Assembly: GCA_009885445.1 (NCBI GenBank)
Contig: VFKQ01000343.1
Coordinates: forward strand, 1-9,490
DNA: 9,490 nt
Direction of reading: 5' to 3'
Origin: Anaerolineaceae bacterium
GTDB lineage: Bacteria > Chloroflexota > Anaerolineae > Anaerolineales > Villigracilaceae
Of this stretch, positions 1 through 6,332 are shown one piece after another; positions within the stretch are counted from its first letter, which is position 1, and the number at the start of each line of letters is the position of its first letter. Under the pieces are notes generated by a model. That model had not been told where the DNA came from and did no database searches. It was given only the letters and a program-made list of their open reading frames with translations. A program made the translations under genes and the position numbers.

Positions 1-1
1 A

Positions 2-1138
2 TATTCAACCATCATGCCCCGACTGCCAAAGGGACTCAGCGCCCGCGACGGTTTTGGCCTGCTTGAGCTTGGACTCGAACTGCGCCTCGCGGGCCGCAAG
101 GACATGCTCAACTTCATCCGCGCCCTGCCGATGTCTGCGCAGGAATTGGTGGACGAGTATTTTGAGTCAGACATCCTCAAAGCCGCGATTGCTTCGGTTG
201 CGATTCACGGCTCCACGCTGGGACCGATGTCCGCGGGCACGGGCTACACCTTGATTCACAATTGGCTGAATCGCGGCGGGCTGGCACATGTCAACGTGGG
301 CAAGGCGGGCGAGATTACATCTGCGTTAGCCAATACTGTGAAATCTTTCGGCGGCGAAATTAGAACCGAAGCCGAAGTTGCAAATATCAAAATTGAGAAT
401 CAAATTGCAAAGGGAGTTGTGCTGACAAGTGGCGAAGAAATTTCTGCCGATAAAGTCATCTCGTCCGCTGACCCGAAGCACACATTGCTCAAGCTCGTCG
501 GCGCAGCGCACTTGCCGCCCGAATTTGTCTGGCACACACAGTCCATTAAAATGCGCGGCTCGGTGGCGAAGGTGCATTTGCAAACGAATGGAGGGCATGG
601 GATTCCAGAAGGCACGGTTGTCCTCGCGCCATCGATCAAATATTTAGAGAAGGCATATGATGCCGCCAAGTATGGCGAGATTTCAGAGAAGCCGTATTTG
701 GAAGTGACGACTTCGGGGAATACAGTTTCAATCCATTTTCAATTTGCGCCTTATGCTCTTAAATATGGAGTGCGACAGCTTGCTGTCGCAGGTGAAGGAG
801 CAAGCTCCTTCACTCCAGAATTATGGAATGAAAAACGCGGCTTGGTTGAAAAGTTGGCAATTGACACGCTGACGGAATATTTTCCCAATCTAAAATCGTC
901 AATCGTCAATCGTAAATCAATATCGCCTCTCGATCTCGAGCAGACCTACGGCCTCACCGAAGGCGACCTTAACCACGGTCAACTCATGCTCGACCAGTTC
1001 CTGTTCATGCGTCCGATTCCGGGCTGGTCGAATCACAAGACGCCGATTGATAAATTATATCTCTGCGGAAGCGGAGTCCACGGCGGGGGCGGGGTCAGCG
1101 GCACGGCGGGGCGGAACGTGGTCAAGATATTGAAATAA
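2..1138 (+). CDS. NAD(P)/FAD-dependent oxidoreductase, PYROXD2/phytoene-desaturase-like (5' end missing)
   Basis: This is the C-terminal part of a flavin-dependent amine-oxidase/phytoene-desaturase-fold protein. The frame is open to the window edge, so the ATG at 14 is probably internal; the N-terminal Rossmann FAD motif (GxGxxG) expected in this ~500-residue family is absent because it lies upstream. Counting from that ATG, residues 88-165 match the substrate/FAD middle region (GGL near 88, then KAGEITSALANTVK and SADPKHTLLKLVG). The C-terminus carries the characteristic GDLNHG block and the FAD-contacting LYLCGSGVHGGGGVSGTAGRN. These features fit the PYROXD2 branch better than true CrtI. 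The substrate is unknown; oxidation of a polyene or lipid is a family-level guess. A strong terminator follows. Residues ~253-272 (YGVRQLAVAGEGASSFTPE) are encoded largely by a palindromic element, and a heptamer repeat lies at 894-921. Confidence 0.85.
   Translation, partial: YSTIMPRLPKGLSARDGFGLLELGLELRLAGRKDMLNFIRALPMSAQELVDEYFESDILKAAIASVAIHGSTLGPMSAGTGYTLIHNWLNRGGLAHVNVGKAGEITSALANTVKSFGGEIRTEAEVANIKIENQIAKGVVLTSGEEISADKVISSADPKHTLLKLVGAAHLPPEFVWHTQSIKMRGSVAKVHLQTNGGHGIPEGTVVLAPSIKYLEKAYDAAKYGEISEKPYLEVTTSGNTVSIHFQFAPYALKYGVRQLAVAGEGASSFTPELWNEKRGLVEKLAIDTLTEYFPNLKSSIVNRKSISPLDLEQTYGLTEGDLNHGQLMLDQFLFMRPIPGWSNHKTPIDKLYLCGSGVHGGGGVSGTAGRNVVKILK
767..816. repeat. 50-base double-hairpin palindromic element inside a coding region
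   Basis: Two adjacent perfect hairpins are enclosed by a matching outer arm. TGCGACAGC (771-779) pairs with GCTGTCGCA (782-790) across a TT loop. GTGAAGGAGC (792-801) pairs with GCTCCTTCAC (804-813) across an AA loop. The edges GGAGTG (767-772) and CACTCC (811-816) are also reverse complements, so the whole can fold as a three-way junction. It is read in frame as part of the oxidoreductase, at a point where I recall family members having only a short loop before the next helix. It looks like a small mobile palindromic element tolerated within a protein, comparable in behaviour to Rickettsia palindromic elements. Confidence 0.8.
894..921. repeat. 7-base tandem repeat (AATCGTC type) in the oxidoreductase gene
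   Basis: The units are AATCGTC, AATCGTC, AATCGTA and a degraded AATCAAT. The repeat encodes about residues 294-303 (SSIVNRKSIS). From memory of related proteins this segment aligns without an obvious gap, so it may be a local conversion or a chance run rather than an insertion. Confidence 0.5.
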
Positions 1139-1180
1139 AATCGAATTGGCCTCGGCCAACATCACCTCTTTTATTGCCCA

Positions 1181-1230
1181 GAAAACAGCATCTCCCAGCC
1201 TATTTCACACGGGAGATGCTGTTTTCGTTT
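1181..1230 (+). terminator. Rho-independent terminator after the oxidoreductase gene
   Basis: A perfect 16-base stem, GAAAACAGCATCTCCC (1181-1196) with GGGAGATGCTGTTTTC (1211-1226), has a 14-base loop and is followed by GTTT. The 5' arm is A-rich and the 3' arm T-rich, so it could also stop transcription arriving from the other strand. It lies 42 bases after the TAA of the oxidoreductase. Confidence 0.8.
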
Positions 1231-1286
1231 GGCGGGCAGTCCTTCAAGTAAATTGCGGCTAGCCACCTGACACTTTCGAATCAAGT

Positions 1287-1432
1287 GGCGGTCGAGTAGC
1301 CCTGAGGTACTCCGATGGGCGTATCGAGACCACGTTTACGGCCAGTTGCGCGGTTCAGTGGTCTCGACCACGGCACTTGCGCTCGTGGCAAGTGTACGGC
1401 CCCTTTGGGAGAGCACCGCCTACTCGACCACC
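1287..1432. repeat. Dispersed inverted-repeat element, copy A (GGTCGAGTAG type, ~146 bases)
   Basis: The ends are near-perfect inverted repeats: GGCGGTCGAGTAG at 1287-1299 and CTACTCGACCACC at 1420-1432 (12 of 13). Nested inside are CGTATCGAGACCAC (1320-1333) and GTGGTCTCGACCACG (1359-1373), again nearly complementary. A second copy lies at 6169-6324 and shares GGTCGAGTAGCCCTGA and GGGCGTATCGAGACCA exactly. There is no coding capacity. The form fits a MITE-like or REP-like non-autonomous element. A smaller hairpin (GCCACCTGA 1262-1270 with TCAAGTGGC 1281-1289) abuts its left side. Confidence 0.8.
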
Positions 1433-1556
1433 AATTTATTTTCGGAGCAAACTGTCGGGTCGCTAGAATTGCGGCGTGAACTGTGTAGAGTCAGTAAGCA
1501 ACCATCTCAAAAGCCGGTGTTACAAATATTATATGCACCAGAATGAAAGGAAAAAC
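1433..1556 (+). other. Upstream region of the desaturase gene
   Basis: This is the only non-repeat sequence between the repeat element and the desaturase start. It should hold that gene's promoter if the preceding terminator works. An AT-rich ATATTATA stretch at 1526-1533 could supply a -10 element, but I see no convincing -35 partner, so no promoter is called. A purine-rich GAAAGGA (1545-1551) serves as ribosome binding site five bases before the ATG at 1557. Confidence 0.4.
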
Positions 1557-2588
1557 ATGAACATCAACTCAACTGAATTTCAAGACGCAGAGGAAATCCG
1601 CTGGCAACCGCTTGTAGCCAAATATGCAAAACCCGACCTTGCGCGCAGTCTGTGGCAGGTGGCAAATTCATTTATTCCGTATTTTGCCCTATGGGCTTTG
1701 ATGATCTGGAGCATTCAGATTTCCTATTGGATCACCCTTGGGTTATCCGTTTTGGCGGCAGGCTTCCTGATGCGCATCTTTATCATTTTTCATGATTGCG
1801 GACACGGCTCGTTCTTCAAGTCGCAGAAGGCCAATGATTTTGTTGGCCGAATTGCCGGCCTCTTGAATTTCACGCCCTACTATCGCTGGAAGCACGACCA
1901 CGCCATTCATCACGCCACCGCCAGCGACCTCGACCGGCGCGGCACAGGCGATGTGTACACGATGACGGTCAAGGAATATCTCGCCGCGCCCTGGTGGAAG
2001 AAGGCGGCGTATCGCATCATGCGTAACCCATTTGCCCTGCTTGGCGCAGGGCCTTTGCTGATGTTTGTCGTTATGCAACGAATTCCACTCCCTTCACAGG
2101 GACGACGTGCGCGCACCAGCGTGTGGTGGACAAATTTTGCGCTGGTTGGCGTGATTGCCGGCATGTGCTGGCTGATCGGCTGGAAAACTTTTTTACTGGT
2201 ACAGTTGCCGGTGCTGATGCTCAGCTCCGCCATTGGGATATGGCTTTTTTACGTCCAGCATAATTTTGACCCGACCTATTGGGACAACCACGAGGGCTGG
2301 GAATTTGTTAAAGCAGGCCTGCAAGGCAGTTCGTTTTATAAACTGCCGCTCATCCTGCAATGGTTTAGCGGCAACATTGGCTTCCATCACATTCATCACC
2401 TGAGCGCAAAAATCCCCAACTACAATCTGCCGCAATGCTATTACGAAAACTCCGTTTTTCATGTAAAGCCATTAACCATCGCCGCCAGTCTTAAGTCTTT
2501 ATCTTTGCGCTTATACGATGAAGAGCAAAAGATGCTCATCGGCTGGAGCGGGCTGAAGCGTTATCATCCACAAAAAGTAAAAGCGTAG
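1557..2588 (+). CDS. Membrane fatty-acid desaturase (acyl-lipid desaturase family)
   Basis: A 343-residue integral-membrane di-iron desaturase that would introduce a double bond into lipid-bound acyl chains using O2 and reduced electron carriers. The three histidine boxes are present: HDCGH at 79-83, HAIHH at 115-119 and HHIHH at 277-281, plus a conserved QH at 234-235. Hydrophobic segments lie near 38-56, 58-79, 158-175, 192-208 and 212-232. The sequences around the boxes (TPYYRWKHDHAIHH, GNIGFHHIHHLS, KIPNYNLP) fit the DesA/Delta-12-like bacterial desaturases; the position of the double bond cannot be read from sequence. ATG 1557 is chosen because GAAAGGA precedes it; an in-frame ATG at 1533 would add eight residues and lacks a good ribosome site. 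Length is normal for the family and the gene appears intact. Confidence 0.9.
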   Translation: MNINSTEFQDAEEIRWQPLVAKYAKPDLARSLWQVANSFIPYFALWALMIWSIQISYWITLGLSVLAAGFLMRIFIIFHDCGHGSFFKSQKANDFVGRIAGLLNFTPYYRWKHDHAIHHATASDLDRRGTGDVYTMTVKEYLAAPWWKKAAYRIMRNPFALLGAGPLLMFVVMQRIPLPSQGRRARTSVWWTNFALVGVIAGMCWLIGWKTFLLVQLPVLMLSSAIGIWLFYVQHNFDPTYWDNHEGWEFVKAGLQGSSFYKLPLILQWFSGNIGFHHIHHLSAKIPNYNLPQCYYENSVFHVKPLTIAASLKSLSLRLYDEEQKMLIGWSGLKRYHPQKVKA

Positions 2589-2624
2589 TTCTGCTGAAAT
2601 AGCGCAGACGAAATGCCATGAAGG

Positions 2625-2633
2625 TGCTAAAAT
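2625..2633 (+). promoter_or_regulatory. Possible extended -10 element (TGCTAAAAT)
   Basis: TGCTAAAAT matches an extended -10 (TGnTAAAAT) and lies seven bases before an ATG at 2641, which would give a leaderless transcript. No clear -35 is seen. This is a weak call from motif shape and position only. Confidence 0.25.
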
Positions 2634-2640
2634 AACAGCC

Positions 2641-2712
2641 ATGTACTCAAATCTCTTCGCGCAATTCAAGCGCAACGCAGTTCCCGAAGTTCTCGTAGAT
2701 CGCATCTGTTAA
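2641..2712 (+). CDS. Possible 23-codon leader peptide upstream of the Rieske gene
   Basis: A short frame (MYSNLFAQFKRNAVPEVLVD..., 23 residues, stop TAA) begins exactly where a transcript from the putative -10 at 2628-2633 would start. It ends 34 bases before a strong terminator hairpin that precedes the Rieske gene. The peptide shows no run of one amino acid such as classical attenuator leaders carry, and I do not recognise it. It could equally be chance or a gene scrap. Confidence 0.2.
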   Translation: MYSNLFAQFKRNAVPEVLVDRIC

Positions 2713-2746
2713 TTCGCGGCGCGGAAAACACCGTGACCGATTCTTT

Positions 2747-2785
2747 ACGACCGCATACACCCTTTGGTGTGTGTGGTCGTTTTTT
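2747..2785 (+). terminator. Strong Rho-independent terminator in the Rieske gene leader
   Basis: ACGACCGCATACACC (2747-2761) pairs with GGTGTGTGTGGTCGT (2766-2780): 15 pairs including two G-T wobbles, with a four-base CTTT loop, followed directly by a T run ending at 2785. It ends only 32 bases before the Rieske start codon. It may terminate the desaturase transcript or act as a conditional attenuator of the Rieske gene; sequence alone does not decide. Confidence 0.75.
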
Positions 2786-2803
2786 ATCCCGTCAGCTTTT
2801 TAC

Positions 2804-2811
2804 AAAAGGAG
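2804..2811 (+). promoter_or_regulatory. Ribosome binding site fixing the Rieske start
   Basis: AAAAGGAG ends six bases before ATG 2818. The frame is open further upstream to an ATG at 2764, but that one lies inside the terminator hairpin with no ribosome site, so 2818 is the start. Confidence 0.8.
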
Positions 2812-2817
2812 AATCGC

Positions 2818-3930
2818 ATGTCCACTTATTTTAAAACCGCCGACACCTACGTCACCGGCTCGATGACCTTGCCGCAAAAATATTACACGTCACAAGATGT
2901 GTTCGCAGACGAGATGAATCGCATTTATAAAAACAGCTGGGTGTGCGTCGGGCATCACAGCCGCGTCGCGGGGGCGGGCGAATATTTTCTAGCCGACGTG
3001 CTCGGCGAGAGTCTCATTATCCTGCGCGATAAACAGAATCAAGTGCGCGCCTACTACAACGTCTGCCGTCATCGCGGCACGCGCATTTGCGAAGAAAGCG
3101 AGGGACGTTTCAGCGGGAGCATCCAGTGCTCCTACCACGCGTGGACCTACGGCCTCGACGGGACATTAATCGGCGCGCCCTTCATGAAGGAACTGGACGG
3201 CTTCCGCTGGGAGGACTTCCCGCTGAATCCCGTTCGACTCCACCTGTGGGAGGGGTTCATCTTCGTCAGCCTGAGTCAAACTCCCCAGCCGTTCGAGCAG
3301 GCCTACGCTCCGCTGTTGAACCGCCTTCAGCGTTGGAACGTCGGCGGGCTGAGAGTCCACACGCGGCACGTCTACGATGCGGCCACGAATTGGAAATACG
3401 TTTTCCAAAATTTCAACGAGTGCTATCACTGCCCGACGATTCATCCAATGTTGAATAAATTTACAAATTACACCAGCGCTGAAAACGATCTGGTCGAAGG
3501 CCCCTTCCTCGGCGGATATATGAACATCACCGGCGGCGACAGCATGACCATGACCGGGCGCATGTGCGCACTGCCGCTCGGCGATTTAAGCACCGGCATC
3601 GAGAAGCGCGGATTTTATTACACGTTACTGCCGAATTTACTGCTCAACATCCACCCCGATTATTTGATGTTCCACATGCTCTTCCCCACTGCGCCCGGGC
3701 GGACGACGATCGTCAGCGAATGGCTGTTCAACGCCGAGGCCTTCGACAAACCCGACTTCCGTCCGCAAGAGGCTGTGGACTTTTGGCATATCACCAATTT
3801 GCAAGATTGGCACGTCTGTGAATTAGCTCAACTGGGTGTCACTTCGCAAGCCTATACGCCCGGCTGGTACAGTCCGCGCGAGAGTTTGCTGGCCGCGTTC
3901 GACCGCGAGTATTTGCGGATTATGGAATAG
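2818..3930 (+). CDS. Rieske non-haem iron oxygenase, alpha (catalytic) subunit
   Basis: A 370-residue aromatic-ring-hydroxylating-dioxygenase-type alpha subunit. The N-terminal Rieske domain (about 40-140) has its [2Fe-2S] ligands in CRHRG (C83, H85) and CSYH (C104, H107). The C-terminal SRPBCC-type catalytic domain carries the mononuclear iron site in NECYHCPTIHP (H204, H209), with D330 in LQDWHVCE the likely carboxylate. The overall form resembles the single-component group that includes glycine-betaine, stachydrine and choline monooxygenases rather than multi-subunit dioxygenases; no beta subunit, ferredoxin or reductase gene is nearby, so electrons must come from elsewhere. The substrate is unknown. 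It follows a terminator, so it is probably transcribed or regulated separately from the desaturase. Its stop lies 11 bases from the stop of the convergent cytidylyltransferase gene. Confidence 0.9.
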   Translation: MSTYFKTADTYVTGSMTLPQKYYTSQDVFADEMNRIYKNSWVCVGHHSRVAGAGEYFLADVLGESLIILRDKQNQVRAYYNVCRHRGTRICEESEGRFSGSIQCSYHAWTYGLDGTLIGAPFMKELDGFRWEDFPLNPVRLHLWEGFIFVSLSQTPQPFEQAYAPLLNRLQRWNVGGLRVHTRHVYDAATNWKYVFQNFNECYHCPTIHPMLNKFTNYTSAENDLVEGPFLGGYMNITGGDSMTMTGRMCALPLGDLSTGIEKRGFYYTLLPNLLLNIHPDYLMFHMLFPTAPGRTTIVSEWLFNAEAFDKPDFRPQEAVDFWHITNLQDWHVCELAQLGVTSQAYTPGWYSPRESLLAAFDREYLRIME

Positions 3931-3939
3931 GCGCGCCTA

Positions 3940-3960
3940 TTTTACGTTTTACGTTTTATT
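3940..3960. repeat. 7-base tandem repeat at convergent gene ends (TTTTACG type)
   Basis: The units are TTTTACG, TTTTACG and TTTTATT. On the minus strand they encode the basic tail KIKRKT and the stop codon of the cytidylyltransferase gene, so this repeat sets where that protein ends. Confidence 0.65.
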
Positions 3961-4790
3961 TTTTTCATTGCCCGCTCATCAACATCTTTGAGCGTCTTGT
4001 GCTGCACTCCCGCGTTAACTTCCATAAGTTGGGGTTCGTTGTGAACCAACTCAAGCACTTCTTTCCACGTAAAGTCATCGCGCCCGTCAAATCGTGAATA
4101 GACTTGGCGCACAAAGTCCAAATCCTCGGGCGTGTCCACTGTCCAGCGGTAATCGCCGAAGTCGGTGACATGATTTAGTAGGGCGATTCTGAATCCACGC
4201 GGAGAAGTGCCAGTTTGCAGTGTTCGGCGTTCAGTGATCAGTTTTACGCCCTCGTAAAAGTAGGGCATCACATGCTCGCGTTGTTGGGGTTCTTTGGCAT
4301 CCTTCCATGCTTTCTCCAACACTTTGAACGTGCAGGCCTCCACGTCAAGACCAATCGGATACGTCCGTCCCCACGGCGGCGGGAGTCGATTCGCGGCGAA
4401 GTTGAATTCACTGTTCACTGATGACTGATCACTGATCACTGTCTTCACCACATCATCAATCAACTCCGCATCAATCAGCGGACAATCCGCCGTGATGCGC
4501 ACCACCACGTCGGCTTTGGATTCTTTCGCGGCTTGATAATATCTATCCAGCACATCGAATTGACTGCCCCTCATCAGCGGGATTCCGCTCAGGGTGCAGT
4601 ACTCCGCTACGGGGTCGTCGGAGGCGTCTGTCGTCGTGGCGAAGATCACCTCGTCAAGAGTCCGCGCACGGGAGGCGCGCACGTAGACTCGAGTCAACAT
4701 TGGCTGGCCGGCGATGTCGGCGAGAATCTTTCCGGGCAAACGCGAGGAGTTCATGCGCCCCTGAATGATGGCAACGATACGAGGTTTCAT
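3942..4790 (-). CDS. SpsF-like cytidylyltransferase (NulO/CMP-sugar activating family)
   Basis: A 282-residue nucleotidyltransferase of the SpsF/acylneuraminate cytidylyltransferase family (COG1861 type), expected to activate a sugar as its CMP (or related NDP) form. The N-terminal nucleotide-binding signature IIQGRMNSSRLPGKIL lies at residues 8-23. RITADCPLID (about 98-107) contains the metal-binding Asp, and TYPIGLDVE, REHVMPYFY and YRWTVDTPEDLDFV follow in family order. It is the last gene of the minus-strand glycan set, 36 bases after the DUF4910 gene, with a palindrome in that gap. ATG 4790 is chosen because the conserved fold starts at MKPRIVAIIQGR; an upstream in-frame ATG at 4811 falls inside the palindrome. 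No clear Shine-Dalgarno is visible. Residues ~118-128 (VISDQSSVNSE) are encoded by a five-unit heptamer repeat, and the basic tail by another. The exact sugar is not determinable. Confidence 0.85.
   Translation of the reverse strand: MKPRIVAIIQGRMNSSRLPGKILADIAGQPMLTRVYVRASRARTLDEVIFATTTDASDDPVAEYCTLSGIPLMRGSQFDVLDRYYQAAKESKADVVVRITADCPLIDAELIDDVVKTVISDQSSVNSEFNFAANRLPPPWGRTYPIGLDVEACTFKVLEKAWKDAKEPQQREHVMPYFYEGVKLITERRTLQTGTSPRGFRIALLNHVTDFGDYRWTVDTPEDLDFVRQVYSRFDGRDDFTWKEVLELVHNEPQLMEVNAGVQHKTLKDVDERAMKKIKRKT
4407..4441. repeat. 7-base tandem repeat, five units, inside the cytidylyltransferase gene
   Basis: Plus-strand units are TTCACTG, TTCACTG, ATGACTG, ATCACTG and ATCACTG, 35 bases in all. 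On the coding strand they read VISDQSSVNSE, between the conserved DDVVKT helix and FAANRLPPPWGRTYP. A related fragment, TCAGTGATCAGT, occurs at 4231-4242 in the same gene. The run is too regular for ordinary codon drift. Confidence 0.8.
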
Positions 4791-4800
4791 AATTGATGAA

Positions 4801-4831
4801 CGTAGGGGCACGGCGCCGCCGTGCCCCTACG
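4801..4831. repeat. 31-base perfect palindrome between the DUF4910 and cytidylyltransferase genes
   Basis: CGTAGGGGCACGGC (4801-4814) and GCCGTGCCCCTACG (4818-4831) are exact reverse complements with a GCC loop. The TAG stop codon of the DUF4910 gene (4829-4827) lies inside it, and it fills most of the 36-base gap before the next start. There is no T run, so it is a poor Rho-independent terminator. It looks like a dispersed palindromic repeat that could stabilise mRNA 3' ends or tune downstream expression. Confidence 0.75.
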
Positions 4832-6152
4832 ATGCCTCGGCCTCAGACGGAATCGGCAACGGAATCACAAACATCTTGGCGCGAAATTTTTCAACGTAAT
4901 CGCGCACCATAAAATAATCGAGGCCGACCTGTTCGGCGATATCGAAGACGGTGTGTTCGCCCTCGAAGCGCATCATGATTTTTTCGATGGCGCGGTTCAG
5001 CGCCCAGTTCTCGCGCCAGTCTACCCACAGGCCGTTGCCGCTGAGAAAAACCGGGCCGCGAAAGGTGCGCTTCGGAATGTAATTGCTGGCGTAGATGCGG
5101 ATGATCTGCTCCGCCGCGTCGGCCGCGCCGATGAGCATGTCTTCGTGGATGATTTCCATGTTGTCGTCGCTGGTGTGATATTCCTCGTACGGCCAGCGGT
5201 TGAGCGAGATGCACGGCACGTTGACGCCCGGCCCGTTGACGACGCGTTCATCGTTGGCGGGCGCGGCGGCGAAGTCGCGTTCGTCGTGAGCGGAATTTCG
5301 CAAAACAGAATTCGTGATTCGATCCAGCAGATGCGTGTGCTGGCGCGTGTGATGCCAGGCGATTTTATTTTTGTTGCCGGTCATCTCCATGAAGATTCCG
5401 CCGCGCAGATTTTGGATGACCTGCTCGTTGTGCGAAAGATAGACGATGGTGCCGATGGTCTCTGGCCCGAACCAAAAGCGCACGCTCATGGACCCCGCCG
5501 GTAGCGGGTTCGCCGCGAGTCGCCGCGCCAACTCGATGGCGCTGACCACGCCCGCGCCGTCGTCGTTGGCCTGCATGGGGTGACAGGTGTGCGCCTGCAC
5601 GATCATCTCGCCCGCCGACTCGTTCGCTCCGCCCTCGGGGTGGATGACCGCCGTCGCCACTTTGAATCCCTGCTGAGGGTCGGTGATGAATTCGGATTGA
5701 ATCACAGCGCGATATTTTTTGTCGCGCGGCAGTTTGTCGAATTGATTCTTCGGCAGGCAGAAGCCCCAATCACGTTCGTAATATTTGAACACCCACGGCG
5801 TCGCGTGCGGACGTTTCTCATTGAAAAATAAATGCGCTTGCAATTCGTCGAACGAAAGTGTTTTGTCCACGGCCAGCGAATAGGAAACGATGTTGAGTGG
5901 ATTATCCTTGAAATCCACCACGCGCTCACCGCCGACAATTTCAAGATACGCCTCGTGGACGACATATCGCTCGGGCACCTGCCACGTCCACGCGCGCTCG
6001 AGGGGCGCGTAAGTCTCGATGGTGTAGTTTGCCGAATCGGGCATGTACGCGCCGACGATTCTTAGCGTCTCGTCGTGGTCAGCGGAGGCGAGGGTGCGAT
6101 GCAGGGGGAAGAACTCGGCGAGGATGGATTTGAGGGAGGTGTAGGGTTTCAT
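4827..6152 (-). CDS. DUF4910/DUF2172 aminopeptidase-like protein with C-terminal winged helix
   Basis: A 441-residue protein of the COG4310 type: an aminopeptidase-like (M28-fold) domain interrupted by a DUF2172-like domain, ending in a winged-helix region (about 385-430). The N-terminus (LAEFFPLHRTLASADHDETL) and ERAWTWQVPERYVVHEAYL (about 52-70) are family hallmarks. Likely metal-site residues are H188 in AHTCHP, D197/D198 in ANDDGAG, E231 in GPETIGT and H326 in EEYHTSDD, which argues for a working zinc hydrolase. No signal peptide is seen. The biochemical role is not established; such genes recur in polysaccharide clusters, and deacylation of an amino sugar or cleavage of an amide-linked group is a reasonable guess. 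ATG 6152 is chosen because a GGA lies a few bases upstream and further upstream ATGs (6167, 6221) run into the repeat element. Its stop codon is inside a palindrome. Confidence 0.85.
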   Translation of the reverse strand: MKPYTSLKSILAEFFPLHRTLASADHDETLRIVGAYMPDSANYTIETYAPLERAWTWQVPERYVVHEAYLEIVGGERVVDFKDNPLNIVSYSLAVDKTLSFDELQAHLFFNEKRPHATPWVFKYYERDWGFCLPKNQFDKLPRDKKYRAVIQSEFITDPQQGFKVATAVIHPEGGANESAGEMIVQAHTCHPMQANDDGAGVVSAIELARRLAANPLPAGSMSVRFWFGPETIGTIVYLSHNEQVIQNLRGGIFMEMTGNKNKIAWHHTRQHTHLLDRITNSVLRNSAHDERDFAAAPANDERVVNGPGVNVPCISLNRWPYEEYHTSDDNMEIIHEDMLIGAADAAEQIIRIYASNYIPKRTFRGPVFLSGNGLWVDWRENWALNRAIEKIMMRFEGEHTVFDIAEQVGLDYFMVRDYVEKFRAKMFVIPLPIPSEAEAS

Positions 6153-6168
6153 AATTTCATCCAACATC

Positions 6169-6324
6169 GGTGGTCGAGTAGCCCTGAGCGTTCGTTGCGA
6201 AGGGCGTATCGAGACCATCACGTTTCAAGAAAACAATTATTTGTTGCTTATCTGTTGGTCTCGATACGGCGGCGAATTAGGCTCTTGTTCAAAAATGTAA
6301 TGACCGCCGCCTACTCGACCAACG
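6169..6324. repeat. Dispersed inverted-repeat element, copy B (GGTCGAGTAG type, ~156 bases)
   Basis: End repeats GGTGGTCGAGTAG (6169-6181) and CTACTCGACCAACG (6311-6324) are almost perfectly complementary. The inner pair CGTATCGAGACCA (6205-6217) and TGGTCTCGATACG (6256-6268) is exact over 13 bases. It shares long identical blocks with copy A at 1287-1432. It occupies nearly the whole 180-base gap between the acyltransferase and DUF4910 genes, so any promoter or ribosome site for the latter must lie in or next to it. Confidence 0.85.
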
Positions 6325-6332
6325 GTGCTCAG

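Noticed and set aside
1557..2588. Beta-carotene ketolase (CrtW), given the phytoene-desaturase-like neighbour
   Set aside because: At 343 residues, with HDCGH and HHIHH in acyl-lipid desaturase contexts, it fits fatty-acid desaturases; CrtW is shorter.
3930..3937. GGCGCGCC palindrome as a bidirectional terminator
   Set aside because: Only eight bases with no loop; it cannot form a functional hairpin.
4407..4441. CRISPR array
   Set aside because: The units are 7 bases, directly adjacent, without spacers, and in a coding region.
4821..5504. 227-codon open frame on the plus strand
   Set aside because: It is antisense to the DUF4910 gene, has a low-complexity composition typical of reverse-frame reading in GC-rich DNA, and starts inside the palindrome.
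6153..6221. N-terminal extension of the DUF4910 protein to 6221
   Set aside because: These codons lie in or next to the dispersed inverted repeat and do not resemble the family; ATG 6152 fits the family N-terminus.
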